DNA of 64,000 nt from Variovorax sp. SG517 (GCF_013376045.1 NZ_JABMJG010000008.1:1-64000); one strand, 5' to 3'. Shown: positions 1 to 8,972, numbered from the stretch's first letter. Notes: generated by a model from the letters alone, not told the origin. A program made the numbers and translations.

Positions 1-402
1 GCGGCACCAGTGTTCGCTTGCCTGGCTGGACTCCGCAGCGATCAGCCCGTGGCGATGCAGGATGTTGGTGACGGTGCTGGGCGCAGGAACCTCGCCCAGG
101 CCCTGGTCGGCCAGCCGGCGGGCGATCTTGCGCCCACCCCAGCTGGGGTGCTCGCGCCGCAGTTGGACCACGGCCTGCTCCAGCGCATCGGTGCTGCGCG
201 TAGGCGAGTTCAGCGGCCGCGTGCTGCGCGGCGTGCATGCTTGCGCCATGCCTTGCAGCGCGTGGCGCTTGAGCAACGAATAGCCGGTCTTGGGGCTGAT
301 GCCGAAGCGTCGGCACAACTCGCGCCGGTTCGCTCCCTCCTGCAAAGCCAGTTCCACGAATTCTCGCTTGGTGTCCATCAGGTCTCTCGGTTGCCAGGGC
401 AT
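1..402 (-). CDS. IS481-family transposase (partial, N-terminal 134 residues)
   Basis: The protein starts MPWQPRDLMDTKREFVELAL and carries the N-terminal helix-turn-helix of IS481/IS3-type transposases: the stretch RRELCRRFGISPKTGY is the recognition helix region (about residues 26-42). It is followed by REHPSWGGRKIARRL, the usual linker before the DDE catalytic core. The DDE domain itself is beyond the left edge. The frame is open with no stop from 402 to base 1, so nothing shows it is broken. An internal ATG at codon 9 is an alternative start. It would act on its own element ends. Confidence 0.75.
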   Translation of the reverse strand, partial: MPWQPRDLMDTKREFVELALQEGANRRELCRRFGISPKTGYSLLKRHALQGMAQACTPRSTRPLNSPTRSTDALEQAVVQLRREHPSWGGRKIARRLADQGLGEVPAPSTVTNILHRHGLIAAESSQASEHWCR

Positions 403-484
403 GGGGCACTTCCTCGGTCATCTCGACCCAGAAAGTGTTTCCTATGTCCGCGCACACCTGTTTCCGAGGTCCCCGGTCCATACA
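1..484 (-). mobile_element. IS481-family insertion sequence, transposase 5' end only
   Basis: The N-terminal part of an IS481-type transposase is read leftward from 402 and leaves the window at base 1. Right of it, the DNA read leftward from 484 starts with TGTATGGACCGGGGACC, which looks like a terminal inverted repeat beginning in TGT as in this family. I therefore place the element end near 484, but the other end and any target duplication lie outside the window. Family assignment rests on the transposase; the exact boundary is inference. Confidence 0.65.
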
Positions 485-510
485 GCGAAGCAAAGAAAAG
501 TAGGTCGCCT

Positions 511-528
511 GCCGGGGCGAGTCCCGGC
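511..528 (-). terminator. possible terminator after the TauE/SafE gene
   Basis: GCCGGG (511-516) pairs with CCCGGC (523-528). On the minus strand the stem is followed, after 11 bases, by CTTTTCTTTG. It lies 17 bases past the stop of the TauE/SafE gene. The distance from stem to T-run is long for an intrinsic terminator, so this is tentative. Confidence 0.3.
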
Positions 529-544
529 CCCGGGAAAGAATCGC

Positions 545-1297
545 TCAGCTACGAGCCAACAAAGCCGGCACAGCAGAAGCCAACAGAGCAACCCCGGAAC
601 CAGTCAACAACCCCAACACAATCTTCCGAAACGCAACCTCACTGATCCCGATATAAAGCCGAGCCCCCAGCAACACAGGCACAGCCACCGCCAGCGCCAC
701 CACCCCCAGCAAAGGCACGACAGACCGCCCGATATTCCCGCTGAAAACGTGAATCCCGAACGCCACCAGCAACATCGACAGATTGAAGTTCTGGATCACC
801 GCCCGCTGCGTATCCCGCTGAAACCCGCGCAACGTGCACCACAGCGTAGGAATGGTCCCCGAGAACCCGCCGATACCGGCCATCGCACCACCGATCGCAC
901 CCGCCACCCCATCGGCCACGCGCCCGCCGAAAGCCACCTTCGGCAGATGCTGCGACATCAGCATCGCCGGACACCACAGCACCAGCAGCACGCCAAGACA
1001 AAGCTTGAAGACGACAAGGTCCAGATGCGGCAGCAACCAGACGCCGAATGGCACGCCCACCAGACCGCCAAGCAGGAAGGGCCAGAGAACGCTTTTGTCG
1101 AACGAGCGCCGCACGGTGACAGCGGCAATCACCTGCCCCGTCAGCGCCCCGAACAGTGCGAGCACGGCGGCAAGCTGGGGCTCCAGCGTCCAGGCCCAGA
1201 CAGACATCGCCACCAGGCCGAACGCAAAGCCCGACAGGCCCTGCACGAAACCCGCCAGCACGGCGCCGGCGACCACATAGACATACAAGGCTTGCAT
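545..1297 (-). CDS. TauE/SafE-family membrane transporter
   Basis: A 250-residue, very hydrophobic protein with about seven to eight membrane segments and the glycine-rich repeats of the TauE/SafE family. Examples are GFVQGLSGFAFGL near residue 16 and GAIGGAMAGIGGFSGTIP near residue 134, the two pseudo-symmetric halves. The family exports sulfite, sulfoacetate or other small organosulfur anions, but individual substrates cannot be read from sequence. The ATG at 1297 gives the normal family length. It lies 45 bases downstream of an MFS gene on the same strand and may share its transcript. The IS element sits just beyond its 3' end. Confidence 0.85.
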   Translation of the reverse strand: MQALYVYVVAGAVLAGFVQGLSGFAFGLVAMSVWAWTLEPQLAAVLALFGALTGQVIAAVTVRRSFDKSVLWPFLLGGLVGVPFGVWLLPHLDLVVFKLCLGVLLVLWCPAMLMSQHLPKVAFGGRVADGVAGAIGGAMAGIGGFSGTIPTLWCTLRGFQRDTQRAVIQNFNLSMLLVAFGIHVFSGNIGRSVVPLLGVVALAVAVPVLLGARLYIGISEVAFRKIVLGLLTGSGVALLASAVPALLARS

Positions 1298-1342
1298 GCG
1301 GTCGATGATATCGGCGGCACTTAGGCCGCGCGGCGCGCAGAC

Positions 1343-2614
1343 TCAGGCGGAGGCCGGCACCACCAGCGCCGTGCGCCGCACGCGCCGCACGTTGAACGCG
1401 CTGGCGATCAGCACGCCCTGCACCAGCGCCAGCCCCACGATCACGCTCGTGTACTGCCCGTGGTCCATGAGCCGACCGAACACCAGCGGTGCCACGGCCT
1501 GCCCGATGTCGAGGCCGGCGTAGACCACGCCGTAGACGCGGCCGGTCGCATTGGGCGGCGTCGACTTCTTCACCAGCAGGTCACGCGAAGGCCCGGCGAC
1601 GCCGGAGACGAAGCCCATCGCGCCGAAGAGCACCGGCACGAAGATCGGCGGGAAGTCGGCAAAGGCCAGCATCAACGCCAGCGCGGCGGCCAGGCCAAAG
1701 CCCACGCCCACGATGCGCTCGCAGCGCGACGGGTCGGAAGCAAGGAAGCCGCCCACCACCATGCCCGCGGCGCTCGCCACCATGTAGACGGTGAGGCACA
1801 CGGCCACCAGCGCCACCGGCACCGCGTGCAGATGCCCCGCGGCCACGGGCGCGAAGGTCTGCACCACGCTGATCACCACGGCATAGAAGAAGAAGAAACC
1901 GAAGCACATCCACACGGCCGGGATGCGCAGGAAGTCGAACTCGCCGCCGGCGGGCGCGCTCTCGCCCTGCCCCGTCGCCTTGTGAACGGCCGCCGCGTCG
2001 AGCGACAGCACGCTGCGGTAGATCCACAGCACCAGCAGCACCAGCAAGGCCACCGCACCGGCCGATGCCAGCGCCACGCGCCACGAGAAGGCAATGGCGA
2101 TCGGCACCACGAAGGCCGGCGCGAGCGCCCAGCCCAGGCTGCCGGTGATGCCGTGCACGCTGTAGGCATGGCCCAGGCGCGTGGGCGCGACCTTGCGGTT
2201 GAACAGCGTGTAGTCCACCGGGTGGAACACGCCGTTGCCGATGCCGCCGACCACCGCGCACAGCAGCAGCATCCAGTAGCTCTGCGCCAGGGCATAACCG
2301 AAAGCCGCCAGCCCCAGTGCCCCGAGCCCCACAAACAGCACCGGCCGCGGCCCCAGCTTGTCGACGATGAAGCCCGAAGCCGCCTGCACGATGCACGAGA
2401 CCACGAAGAACACCGTCAGCACCGCGCCCAGCTCGACATAGCTCACGTTGAACGCGTCCTTCAGCCAAGGGAACAGCGGCGCCAGGATGAGCTGGCTGAA
2501 GTGGCTGACCGCGTGGGCCAGGCCGACCAGGCCGATCAGCTTGGCATCGCTGCCCAGGGTGTTGGAGGAAGGAGAAGCGGCGGGAGCGGCGCTCGTGGGC
2601 GAGTTGGAAGACAT
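1343..2614 (-). CDS. MFS transporter
   Basis: 423 residues with twelve predicted membrane segments in two halves. The first half holds DKLGPRPVLFVGLGALG (about residue 85), a version of the loop 2-3 motif of the major facilitator superfamily. A cytoplasmic stretch near residues 210-225 separates the halves. The N-terminus is Ser/Ala-rich and probably cytoplasmic. The family moves small solutes by proton coupling or exchange; the substrate is unknown. It diverges from an AraC-family regulator whose start is 91 bases away, which suggests that regulator controls it. Confidence 0.88.
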   Translation of the reverse strand: MSSNSPTSAAPAASPSSNTLGSDAKLIGLVGLAHAVSHFSQLILAPLFPWLKDAFNVSYVELGAVLTVFFVVSCIVQAASGFIVDKLGPRPVLFVGLGALGLAAFGYALAQSYWMLLLCAVVGGIGNGVFHPVDYTLFNRKVAPTRLGHAYSVHGITGSLGWALAPAFVVPIAIAFSWRVALASAGAVALLVLLVLWIYRSVLSLDAAAVHKATGQGESAPAGGEFDFLRIPAVWMCFGFFFFYAVVISVVQTFAPVAAGHLHAVPVALVAVCLTVYMVASAAGMVVGGFLASDPSRCERIVGVGFGLAAALALMLAFADFPPIFVPVLFGAMGFVSGVAGPSRDLLVKKSTPPNATGRVYGVVYAGLDIGQAVAPLVFGRLMDHGQYTSVIVGLALVQGVLIASAFNVRRVRRTALVVPASA

Positions 2615-2704
2615 GGATTGCTACAAAAAAATCGGGGCAGGCGTCGATGCTATGCGTCGGGGACGCGGCAGAATGGCGATACAGCGACAACATTTGTCGA
2701 AACT

Positions 2705-3583
2705 ATGCCAAGCGCCGCCTCACCCACCTCCAGGAGCGCCGCGTCCGCCGCCAGGCTGCGCGGGCCCACCCCGATCAACAGCGTCGCCTCCCTCACGCCG
2801 CACCTGTTCGCACCCGACGCTGTGCGGCCGCTGCGCGCCAAGGAGCACTTCCTGAGCGCCGACACGCTGGTCGAGCTGCACGAGCACCCGTGGCCGCAGC
2901 TCACCTTCTCCACGCGCGGCGTGATCCGCCTGAGCACGCAGGACGGCAGCTACATCGTGCCGCCCTCGCGCGCGCTCTGGGTGCCGGCCAACATGCCGCA
3001 CAGCATCACGCTGATCGAAGACGCCGAGCTGCGCACCATCTACCTGCACGCCTGGATCGCGCCCTCCTGGGAGAAATGCGAGGTGCTCGAGATCAGCCCG
3101 CTGCTGCGCGCGCTGATGCTGGCGCTCGACACCACGCCCGACGGCCTGCCGCCGGCCGATGCGCACGCGCCGCAGCGCGAACGGATGATCGCGCCGCTGC
3201 TGGTCGACGAGCTGGAGCGCGCCACGCAGATCCGCATCGACGTGCCGCTGCCCACCGACAAGCGCTTGCGCCAGCTCTGCGAGACGCTGCTGCGCAACCC
3301 GGCCGACCGCGCCACGCTGGCCGAGCGCGCGGCGGCCATCGGCGCCAGCGAGCGCACGGTGGCGCGCCTGTTTCGCGACCAGCTCGGCATGAGCTGGCAG
3401 CAGTGGCGCCAGCAGGCCGTGATGGCGCATGCGCTGCCGCTGCTGGCACGCGGCATGGCGGTGAGCCAGGTGGCTGCCGCCAGCGGCTACGCCACCGACA
3501 GCGCCTTCTGCGCGATGTTCAAGGCCGCCACCGGCCGCTCGCCCACCTCGTTCCAGCACCGCAAGCGGGCCGCGCCCGCCTGA
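2705..3583 (+). CDS. AraC-family transcriptional regulator
   Basis: 292 residues from the ATG at 2705. The N-terminal half has an AraC-type cupin sensor: LHEHPWPQLTFSTRGV and PPSRALWVPANMPHSI are typical. The C-terminal hundred residues hold the paired helix-turn-helix DNA-binding domain (LAERAAAIGASERTVARLF and VSQVAAASGYATDSAF, ending in GRSPTSFQ). The frame stays open far upstream as a shadow of the MFS gene, so the start was chosen where the cupin domain begins and at the first ATG past the divergent MFS start. Likely role: control of the divergent MFS gene and perhaps TauE. The effector is unknown. Confidence 0.85.
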   Translation: MPSAASPTSRSAASAARLRGPTPINSVASLTPHLFAPDAVRPLRAKEHFLSADTLVELHEHPWPQLTFSTRGVIRLSTQDGSYIVPPSRALWVPANMPHSITLIEDAELRTIYLHAWIAPSWEKCEVLEISPLLRALMLALDTTPDGLPPADAHAPQRERMIAPLLVDELERATQIRIDVPLPTDKRLRQLCETLLRNPADRATLAERAAAIGASERTVARLFRDQLGMSWQQWRQQAVMAHALPLLARGMAVSQVAAASGYATDSAFCAMFKAATGRSPTSFQHRKRAAPA

Positions 3584-3644
3584 CGCGGCGAAGCACCGGC
3601 GGGCGCTTCGCGGCGCTCTGGCAAGATCGGCGGCCGACAACACC

Positions 3645-4379
3645 ATGCACTCTCCGATCTCCCTGAACGCAGCCCCCGTCGCCAGGCCGCCCACGTGGAC
3701 CGCCGACATCTGGCTGCGCGTGCGCCGCCACTTCCTGCTGAAGGCGGTCGGCACCACGGTCTTCACGTGGCTTTTCTTCATCGGCTACTTCCACCTGCTG
3801 CGCAACCCGGTCTTTCCGATCGAGGTGATGCCGCTGACGCCGCTGGACCACCTGCTGCCCTTCCAGCCCTACCTGCTGGGCCCGTACCTCTCGCTGTGGG
3901 TGTACGTGGGCATCGCGCCGGGGCTGCAGCTGACCTTCCGCGAGCTGGTGGTCTACGGGCTGTGGATCGGCGGGCTTTGCATCACAGGCCTGGGCATCTT
4001 CTATTTCTGGCCGACCCAGATACCTCCCTTGGCCATCGACGTCTCCGGCTACCCGGGCTTCGCGATGCTGCAGGGCGTGGACGCGGCGGGCAACGCCTGC
4101 CCGTCGATGCACGTGGCAGTGGCCATCTTCACCGCCATCCGCATCGAGGACGTGCTGCGCGAGGCGCGCACGCCGGCCTTCTGGCGCTGGCTGAACTGGG
4201 TCTGGTTCGCCGCCATCGCCTATTCGACGCTGGCGGTCAAGCAGCACGTGGCGCTCGACGTGGCGGCCGGCGCGCTGCTGGGCATGGCGTTCGCACTGCC
4301 CTCGATGCGCTGGCGCCCGGGCGGGCGGGAACGCAGGGATTCCCCTCGCGTGGGAGCGGATATCATCCGTAAACACTGA
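3645..4379 (+). CDS. PAP2-superfamily membrane phosphatase/transferase (Aur1-like subtype)
   Basis: 244 residues with about six membrane segments. The catalytic motifs are the PAP2_3 (Aur1/inositol-phosphotransferase-like) versions: NACPSMHVAVAIF (about residue 148) replaces the classical PSGH. STLAVKQHVALDVAAG near residue 198 supplies the second histidine and the aspartate. Known relatives remove phosphate from, or move phospho-head-groups between, membrane lipids on the outer face. An acyl carrier protein and a ketoacyl synthase follow 95 bases downstream on the same strand, hinting at a lipid-related role. Substrate unknown. Confidence 0.82.
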   Translation: MHSPISLNAAPVARPPTWTADIWLRVRRHFLLKAVGTTVFTWLFFIGYFHLLRNPVFPIEVMPLTPLDHLLPFQPYLLGPYLSLWVYVGIAPGLQLTFRELVVYGLWIGGLCITGLGIFYFWPTQIPPLAIDVSGYPGFAMLQGVDAAGNACPSMHVAVAIFTAIRIEDVLREARTPAFWRWLNWVWFAAIAYSTLAVKQHVALDVAAGALLGMAFALPSMRWRPGGRERRDSPRVGADIIRKH

Positions 4380-4474
4380 CCACTCACCACTGGCCGACGA
4401 GGAAGGGATCGATTGACTCAAGGACCGCACAGGGCGGCGATCGATCGGCGGCACACGACGACAGGCATTGCACG

Positions 4475-4726
4475 ATGAGTTCGCTGAAGGAATTGCAGGA
4501 CCTGATCCACGAGAAGTACGGCATCGAACCGTCGAAGCTCGACCCTCACGCCTCCATGCGTGAGACCGGCGGACTCGATTCGCTGGCCCTCGCCGAGTTT
4601 CTGTTCGCCATCGAAGACCACTTCGGCATCACCATGCCCGACGAGGACGCGAGCATCGACACCCTGGCCGAACTCTCCGTGCTGGTCGACAAGGTCAGGG
4701 CCGAGAAAGCCGCGTCGGCGTCGTGA
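4475..4726 (+). CDS. acyl carrier protein
   Basis: 83 residues, the normal length for a discrete ACP. The motif GGLDSLALAEF places the phosphopantetheine-accepting serine at residue 36, and the acidic helix EFLFAIEDHFGI follows as expected. It carries an acyl chain as a thioester for a synthase. It is not the fatty-acid-synthesis AcpP (wrong neighbours and diverged motif). Its stop codon overlaps the GTG start of the ketoacyl synthase gene by four bases (GTGA), so the two are translationally coupled and probably work as a pair. Confidence 0.85.
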   Translation: MSSLKELQDLIHEKYGIEPSKLDPHASMRETGGLDSLALAEFLFAIEDHFGITMPDEDASIDTLAELSVLVDKVRAEKAASAS

Positions 4727-5931
4727 ACCACGAAGTCGCCGTCACCGGGCTGGGCGTCGTGGCGCCGCACGGCGACGAGCCCGGCGCCCTCTTCCAGGCC
4801 CTGCTGCAGGGCCGGTCGGCCATACAGCCCGTTTTCCCTGAACTACCCAAACCGGCAGCGGCGGCCACCGTCGCCTTCGACGAGACCCGCTGGTTCACCA
4901 AGCTGCAGCTCGCCGGCGTCGACCGCGTGAGCCAGCTGGCCGTGGCCGCCGCCGACCTGGCGATGCGCGACGCGGGCCTGGCCGTATCCGATGCGGACCC
5001 GGAGCGCGTCGGCGTCTTCTCGGGCTGCGGCATGGGCGGCGCCGCGGCGCTCGAGGCGGCCTATCGCGGCAACGGCCGCGTGTCTCCGCTCACCATTCCA
5101 GCCTTCATGCCCAACGCACCGGCCGCCCACGTGGCGATGCGCCAGGGCGTGAAGGGCCCGGTGCTCACCTACTCGGTCGCCTGCGCATCGTCCTCGGTCG
5201 CGATCGCCGAGGCGGCCAAGGCCGTGCAGCGCGGCGAGGTCGACATCGCCATCGCCGGCGGCAGCGAGGCGCTGATCGTGCCGGGCGTGGTGGTGGCATG
5301 GCAGGCGATGCAGACGCTGGCCGGCTTCCAGCCGGGCGAAGCGGCCACCGCTGTGAAGCCCTTCGCCACCGACCGCAGCGGCTTCGCGCTGGGCGAAGGC
5401 GCGGCCTTCCTCGTTCTCGAATCGGCCGAGCGCGCACGCGCGCGCGGCGCCCGCAGCCACGCCACGCTGGCCGGCTGGGGACTGAGCAGCGATGCCACCC
5501 ATCTCACCAAGCCCGACGCGCCGGGCCAGGCCCGCGCGCTGCGCGCCGCCCTGCGCCTGGCAGGCCTGCAGCCGCGCGACGTGGGCTACTGCAACGCGCA
5601 TGGCACGGCCACGCGCATCGGCGACGTGGTCGAGCGCAACGCGCTGGCCGACGTGTGGGGCGACGATCTCGACACGCTGCGCGTGAGCTCCACCAAGGCG
5701 CTGCATGGCCACATGCTGGGCGCGGCGGGCGCCATCGAGGCGATCGTCACGGTGATGGCGCTGCAGCAGCGGCAGCTGCCGCCCAACGCGAACTGCCGCG
5801 AGATCGATCCGGAATGCAGGCTCGACCTGGTGACGCAGGACGATACGGCGGCACCGTCGCTCGAAGCCGCCATCAGCAACTCCTTCGCCTTCGGCGGCAC
5901 GAACTCGGTGCTGCTTTTCAGGCGCGCCTAG
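4723..5931 (+). CDS. beta-ketoacyl-ACP synthase (FabF-like condensing enzyme)
   Basis: 402 residues of the KAS I/II thiolase fold. The full catalytic set is present: Cys154 in SVACASSS, His293 in NAHGTAT, Lys325 and His328 in TKALHGH, and the C-terminal glycine loop NSFAFGGTN. It condenses an acyl group with malonyl-ACP. It starts at a GTG inside the stop of the upstream ACP gene. No ketoreductase, dehydratase or acyltransferase is adjacent, so it would have to borrow the rest of the cycle from central fatty-acid synthesis. Its stop overlaps the stop of the convergent LysR gene in a shared CTAG. Confidence 0.88.
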   Translation: MNHEVAVTGLGVVAPHGDEPGALFQALLQGRSAIQPVFPELPKPAAAATVAFDETRWFTKLQLAGVDRVSQLAVAAADLAMRDAGLAVSDADPERVGVFSGCGMGGAAALEAAYRGNGRVSPLTIPAFMPNAPAAHVAMRQGVKGPVLTYSVACASSSVAIAEAAKAVQRGEVDIAIAGGSEALIVPGVVVAWQAMQTLAGFQPGEAATAVKPFATDRSGFALGEGAAFLVLESAERARARGARSHATLAGWGLSSDATHLTKPDAPGQARALRAALRLAGLQPRDVGYCNAHGTATRIGDVVERNALADVWGDDLDTLRVSSTKALHGHMLGAAGAIEAIVTVMALQQRQLPPNANCREIDPECRLDLVTQDDTAAPSLEAAISNSFAFGGTNSVLLFRRA

Positions 5932-6839
5932 GCGGCCACCGCCTGCAGCGGAGGCGCCGCCGCCGCGCGCAGCCATGCCACGAAGGCGCCGACCAGTGGG
6001 TCGTCGGTACGGCTCGGCGCCACGAACACGCTGTAGCCCCGGCTCGAGGGCGCACGGTGCGGGCAGGCCAGCACCAGCTCGCCCGAACGCAGTTCGCGCT
6101 CCACGAAATAGTCGGGCACCAGCCCCACGCCAAGGTCGGCGCGAACCGCCGCGACCAGCGACGAGAACAGGTCGAAGCGGTGCCCCGCCACGAGGTTGTC
6201 CGGGGCGCGCAGGTTCGCCACCTGCCCGAACCACTCCTCCCACGCCCCCATGCGCGTGCGAAGCTGCAGCAGCTGCGCCGCGCGGAAATCTCCCCGCGCC
6301 ATGGCCGCGCGCCCCTTCGCCTGGGGGGAACACACCGCGACGCAGGACTCGCCCATCAGCGGCTGGGCATTCGCGCCCGGCCATACGGCGTCGTCGTACT
6401 GCACGCCCACGTCGAAGGGCTGGTCCTCCATGTAGAGATGCGTAGGGAATACCTGCAGGTGCAGGCTGCAGCCCGGATTGCGGGAGACGAACTCGGGCAG
6501 CCTCGGCGTGAGCCAGCCCTCGGCCAGCACCGGCACCGCCCCCACCAGCAGGCGCAGGCCGTCGGTGCGCTGCGCCATGGCTTCGAGCGTGTGGTTCTGC
6601 AGCCGCAGCAGGTCACCGGAGATCTGCCCGTGATAGCGCTGCCCGGCCTCGGTGAGCTCGGTGCCGCGCGCGGTGCGCTGCACCAGCCGCACGCCGATCT
6701 GCTCCTCCAGCAGCCGCAGCTGCTGGCTCACCGCGCTGTGCGTGAGGCACAGCTCCTCGGCGGCCTTGCCGACGCCGTGGTGGCGGGCCACCGCGTCGAA
6801 GATCAGCAGCGCTCGGGTGCTCGGAATGTGGCGGCGCAT
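5928..6839 (-). CDS. LysR-family regulator (GcvA-like)
   Basis: 303 residues from the ATG at 6839. The frame is open further upstream, but MRRHIPSTRALLIFDAVARH is a typical LysR start and sets the choice. The N-terminal winged helix-turn-helix (AAEELCLTHSAVSQQLRLLE, about residues 26-45) is followed by a substrate-binding domain. The PSTRALLIFDAVARH opening and overall shape resemble the GcvA subgroup. It is divergent from the secreted M20 peptidase gene with 148 bases between, so that gene is the likely target. Effector unknown. Confidence 0.85.
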   Translation of the reverse strand: MRRHIPSTRALLIFDAVARHHGVGKAAEELCLTHSAVSQQLRLLEEQIGVRLVQRTARGTELTEAGQRYHGQISGDLLRLQNHTLEAMAQRTDGLRLLVGAVPVLAEGWLTPRLPEFVSRNPGCSLHLQVFPTHLYMEDQPFDVGVQYDDAVWPGANAQPLMGESCVAVCSPQAKGRAAMARGDFRAAQLLQLRTRMGAWEEWFGQVANLRAPDNLVAGHRFDLFSSLVAAVRADLGVGLVPDYFVERELRSGELVLACPHRAPSSRGYSVFVAPSRTDDPLVGAFVAWLRAAAAPPLQAVAA

Positions 6840-6987
6840 GAGGGCTTCGTTAGAAAAACTGACAACGCGGAAGATTAAACCAGAGCGCGCGCCTAACACA
6901 GCCATAAGAATCGCTGACGACGGCGCTGCACCGGCGGCGCCGATCTCGATCCGGCCCGCTTCAAAAAAACCAGGACACCTCCACACC

Positions 6988-8370
6988 ATGCCCCACACCG
7001 CGTCACCTCGTTCCGCCGCACTTCGCCTCGCCCCCCTCATCCGCGTCCTTGGCCTCGCCCTGGCCTCGGCCGCCGCCGGCTTCGCGCACGCCCAGGGCGG
7101 CAGCGTCGCGGCCCCGCCCGCGCAGGTGCGGCCCGAAGTGGACAAGGCCTATACCCAGCTGATGGCCTCGCCCGCCATCCAGAAGCTGCTGGACGCGGTC
7201 AAGGCCGATCACGACCGCTCGGTCGAAGACCTGAAGATGCTCACCGAGATCGAAGCCCCGCCCTTCAAGGAGCAGAAGCGCGCCGAAGCCTTCCTCGCGC
7301 GCATGAAGGCGCTGGGCCTGGCCGACGCGAAGATCGACGCCGAAGGCAACGTGGTCGGCCTGCGCAAGGGCACGGGCAACGGGCCCAAGCTGCTGATCTC
7401 GGCCCATCTCGACACCGTGTTCCCTGCCGGCACCGACGTGAAGGTGAAGGAGCGCGACGGCAAGCTCTACGCGCCCGGCATCTCCGACGACACGCGCGGC
7501 CTCGCGGTGCTGCTGTCGTGGCTCAAGGTGCTGAACGACAACAAGATCCAGACGGTGGGCGACCTGCTCTTCGTGGGCAACGTGGGCGAGGAAGAGCTCG
7601 GCAACCTGCGCGGCATCAAGGCGATCTTTCGCGACAACCTCGACATCGACGGCATGGTCGGCCTGGAGCCCGCACCCGACGGCACCGTGCTGATGCTGGG
7701 TACGGGCAGCCACCGCTACGAGGTGAGCTTCAAGGGCCCCGGCGGCCACAGCTACGGCGCCTTCGGCCAGGTGCCGAGCGCCATCCACGGCATGGGCCGC
7801 GCCATCGCGAAGATCGCCGACATCCGCACGCCGAGCTTCCCCAAGACGACGTTCACGGTCGGCACGGTCGGCGGCGGCACCTCGGTGAACACCATCGCGC
7901 CGGATGCGCGCATGGCGGTCGACATCCGCTCCGACGACATGGCGCCGCTGCTGGAGACCGAAAAGAAGATTCTCGCGGCCATCGACGAAGCCGTGGCCGA
8001 GGAAAACAAGCGCTGGAACGTCAACACGCTGAGCGTGAGCACCAAGCTCATCGGCGACCGTCCGGGCGGCCGCACGCAGTCGGACACGGTGATCGTCGAG
8101 GCCGCCACGCGCTCGAACGCGGCCTTCGGCCACAAGACGCTGCTGACCGGCGCGAGCACCGACGCCAACGTGCCGATGTCGCTGGGCATCCCGGCCATCA
8201 TCATCGGCGGCGGCGGCAAGACCGGCGGCTTCCATGCGCTGTCGGAGTGGATCGACGTGACCGACGGCTGGAAGGGCGCGCAGAACTCGCTGGTGACGGT
8301 GCTCGGCCTGGTCGGCGTGCAGGGCACCAGCGCGCCGCTGCTCGAAAAGCGCCCTCCACGTTCGAAGTAA
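6988..8370 (+). CDS. secreted M20/M28-type metallopeptidase
   Basis: 460 residues. An N-terminal signal peptide (hydrophobic residues 12-31, likely cleavage after AHA near 35) directs export. The zinc site of the M20 dipeptidase/carboxypeptidase family is seen as SAHLDTV (His140, Asp142), the bridging Asp at GISDD (167-168) and the catalytic glutamates in GNVGEEELG (201-202). The lid dimerisation domain is the middle part (SHRYEVSFKGPGGHSYGA). It probably hydrolyses peptides or N-acyl amino acids in the periplasm. The ATG at 6988 is chosen because the signal peptide starts there; the frame is open upstream. Confidence 0.87.
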   Translation: MPHTASPRSAALRLAPLIRVLGLALASAAAGFAHAQGGSVAAPPAQVRPEVDKAYTQLMASPAIQKLLDAVKADHDRSVEDLKMLTEIEAPPFKEQKRAEAFLARMKALGLADAKIDAEGNVVGLRKGTGNGPKLLISAHLDTVFPAGTDVKVKERDGKLYAPGISDDTRGLAVLLSWLKVLNDNKIQTVGDLLFVGNVGEEELGNLRGIKAIFRDNLDIDGMVGLEPAPDGTVLMLGTGSHRYEVSFKGPGGHSYGAFGQVPSAIHGMGRAIAKIADIRTPSFPKTTFTVGTVGGGTSVNTIAPDARMAVDIRSDDMAPLLETEKKILAAIDEAVAEENKRWNVNTLSVSTKLIGDRPGGRTQSDTVIVEAATRSNAAFGHKTLLTGASTDANVPMSLGIPAIIIGGGGKTGGFHALSEWIDVTDGWKGAQNSLVTVLGLVGVQGTSAPLLEKRPPRSK

Positions 8371-8467
8371 ACACAGGCGCAAGGGCGACTGCGGCCGGGG
8401 CCTCGCCCCCGGCGTCTCCGTTATGCTGGTGGCCGCTTTCCACCACGCGTACCGACAGGAGGACGAC

Positions 8468-8929
8468 ATGCACGCCCGTTCAACCCTCATCGCCCTGGCG
8501 CTGCTCGCCGCAGGCGCCTCGGCGCAGGCCAACAACCTGCTCGACCAATTGAAGGAAAAGGCCGGCGAAGCCGCCAGCGCCAACTCGCAGGGCGGCACCG
8601 GCAACGCGGGCGGATCGGCGCTCGGCAACCTGGGCAGCAGCCTGGGCTTCAAGATGCCCGCCGTCGGCACCAGCACCATGGGCAACGCGGCCGGCGTGCT
8701 GCAGTACTGCGTGAAGAACAACTACCTGGGCGGCGACGCGGCCTCGGTGAAGGACAAGCTGCTCGCCAAGATCACCGGGCAGAAGAAGCAGGAGACCGGC
8801 TTCGCCAGCGGCGCCAAGGGCCTGCTGCAGGGCGGCGACGGCAAGTCGCTGAACCTCAAGGGCCTGTCGTCGAAGGTCAAGGAAAAGGCCTGCGACTACG
8901 TGCTCAAGAACGCAACTTCCTTGATCTGA
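8468..8929 (+). CDS. DUF2501-domain secreted protein (YjjA-like)
   Basis: 153 residues with a clean signal peptide (cleavage after ASA near residue 18), then an Asn/Gly/Ser-rich stretch. The conserved C-terminal part with two cysteines (VLQYCVKNNYL and KEKACDYVL) is the DUF2501 pattern seen in E. coli YjjA. Function is unknown; it is expected in the periplasm, and the two cysteines could form a disulfide. A strong Shine-Dalgarno sequence (AGGAGGA) lies just before the ATG at 8468 and decides this start over one 45 bases upstream. Confidence 0.82.
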   Translation: MHARSTLIALALLAAGASAQANNLLDQLKEKAGEAASANSQGGTGNAGGSALGNLGSSLGFKMPAVGTSTMGNAAGVLQYCVKNNYLGGDAASVKDKLLAKITGQKKQETGFASGAKGLLQGGDGKSLNLKGLSSKVKEKACDYVLKNATSLI

Positions 8930-8972
8930 CCCGGCTACACATTCCGCATCGCTTTCGCGCGGCGCACCGCGC

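Noticed and set aside
5928..5931. CTAG shared stop codons of the KAS and LysR genes as a regulatory device
   Set aside because: The same overlap occurs at 63232-63235; convergent genes in compact genomes often share CTAG, so no special meaning is assigned.
6840..6987. LysR operator (T-N11-A) between the LysR and M20 peptidase genes
   Set aside because: A loose GTTAG/CTGAC dyad near 6849-6863 is present but too weak to call without comparison.
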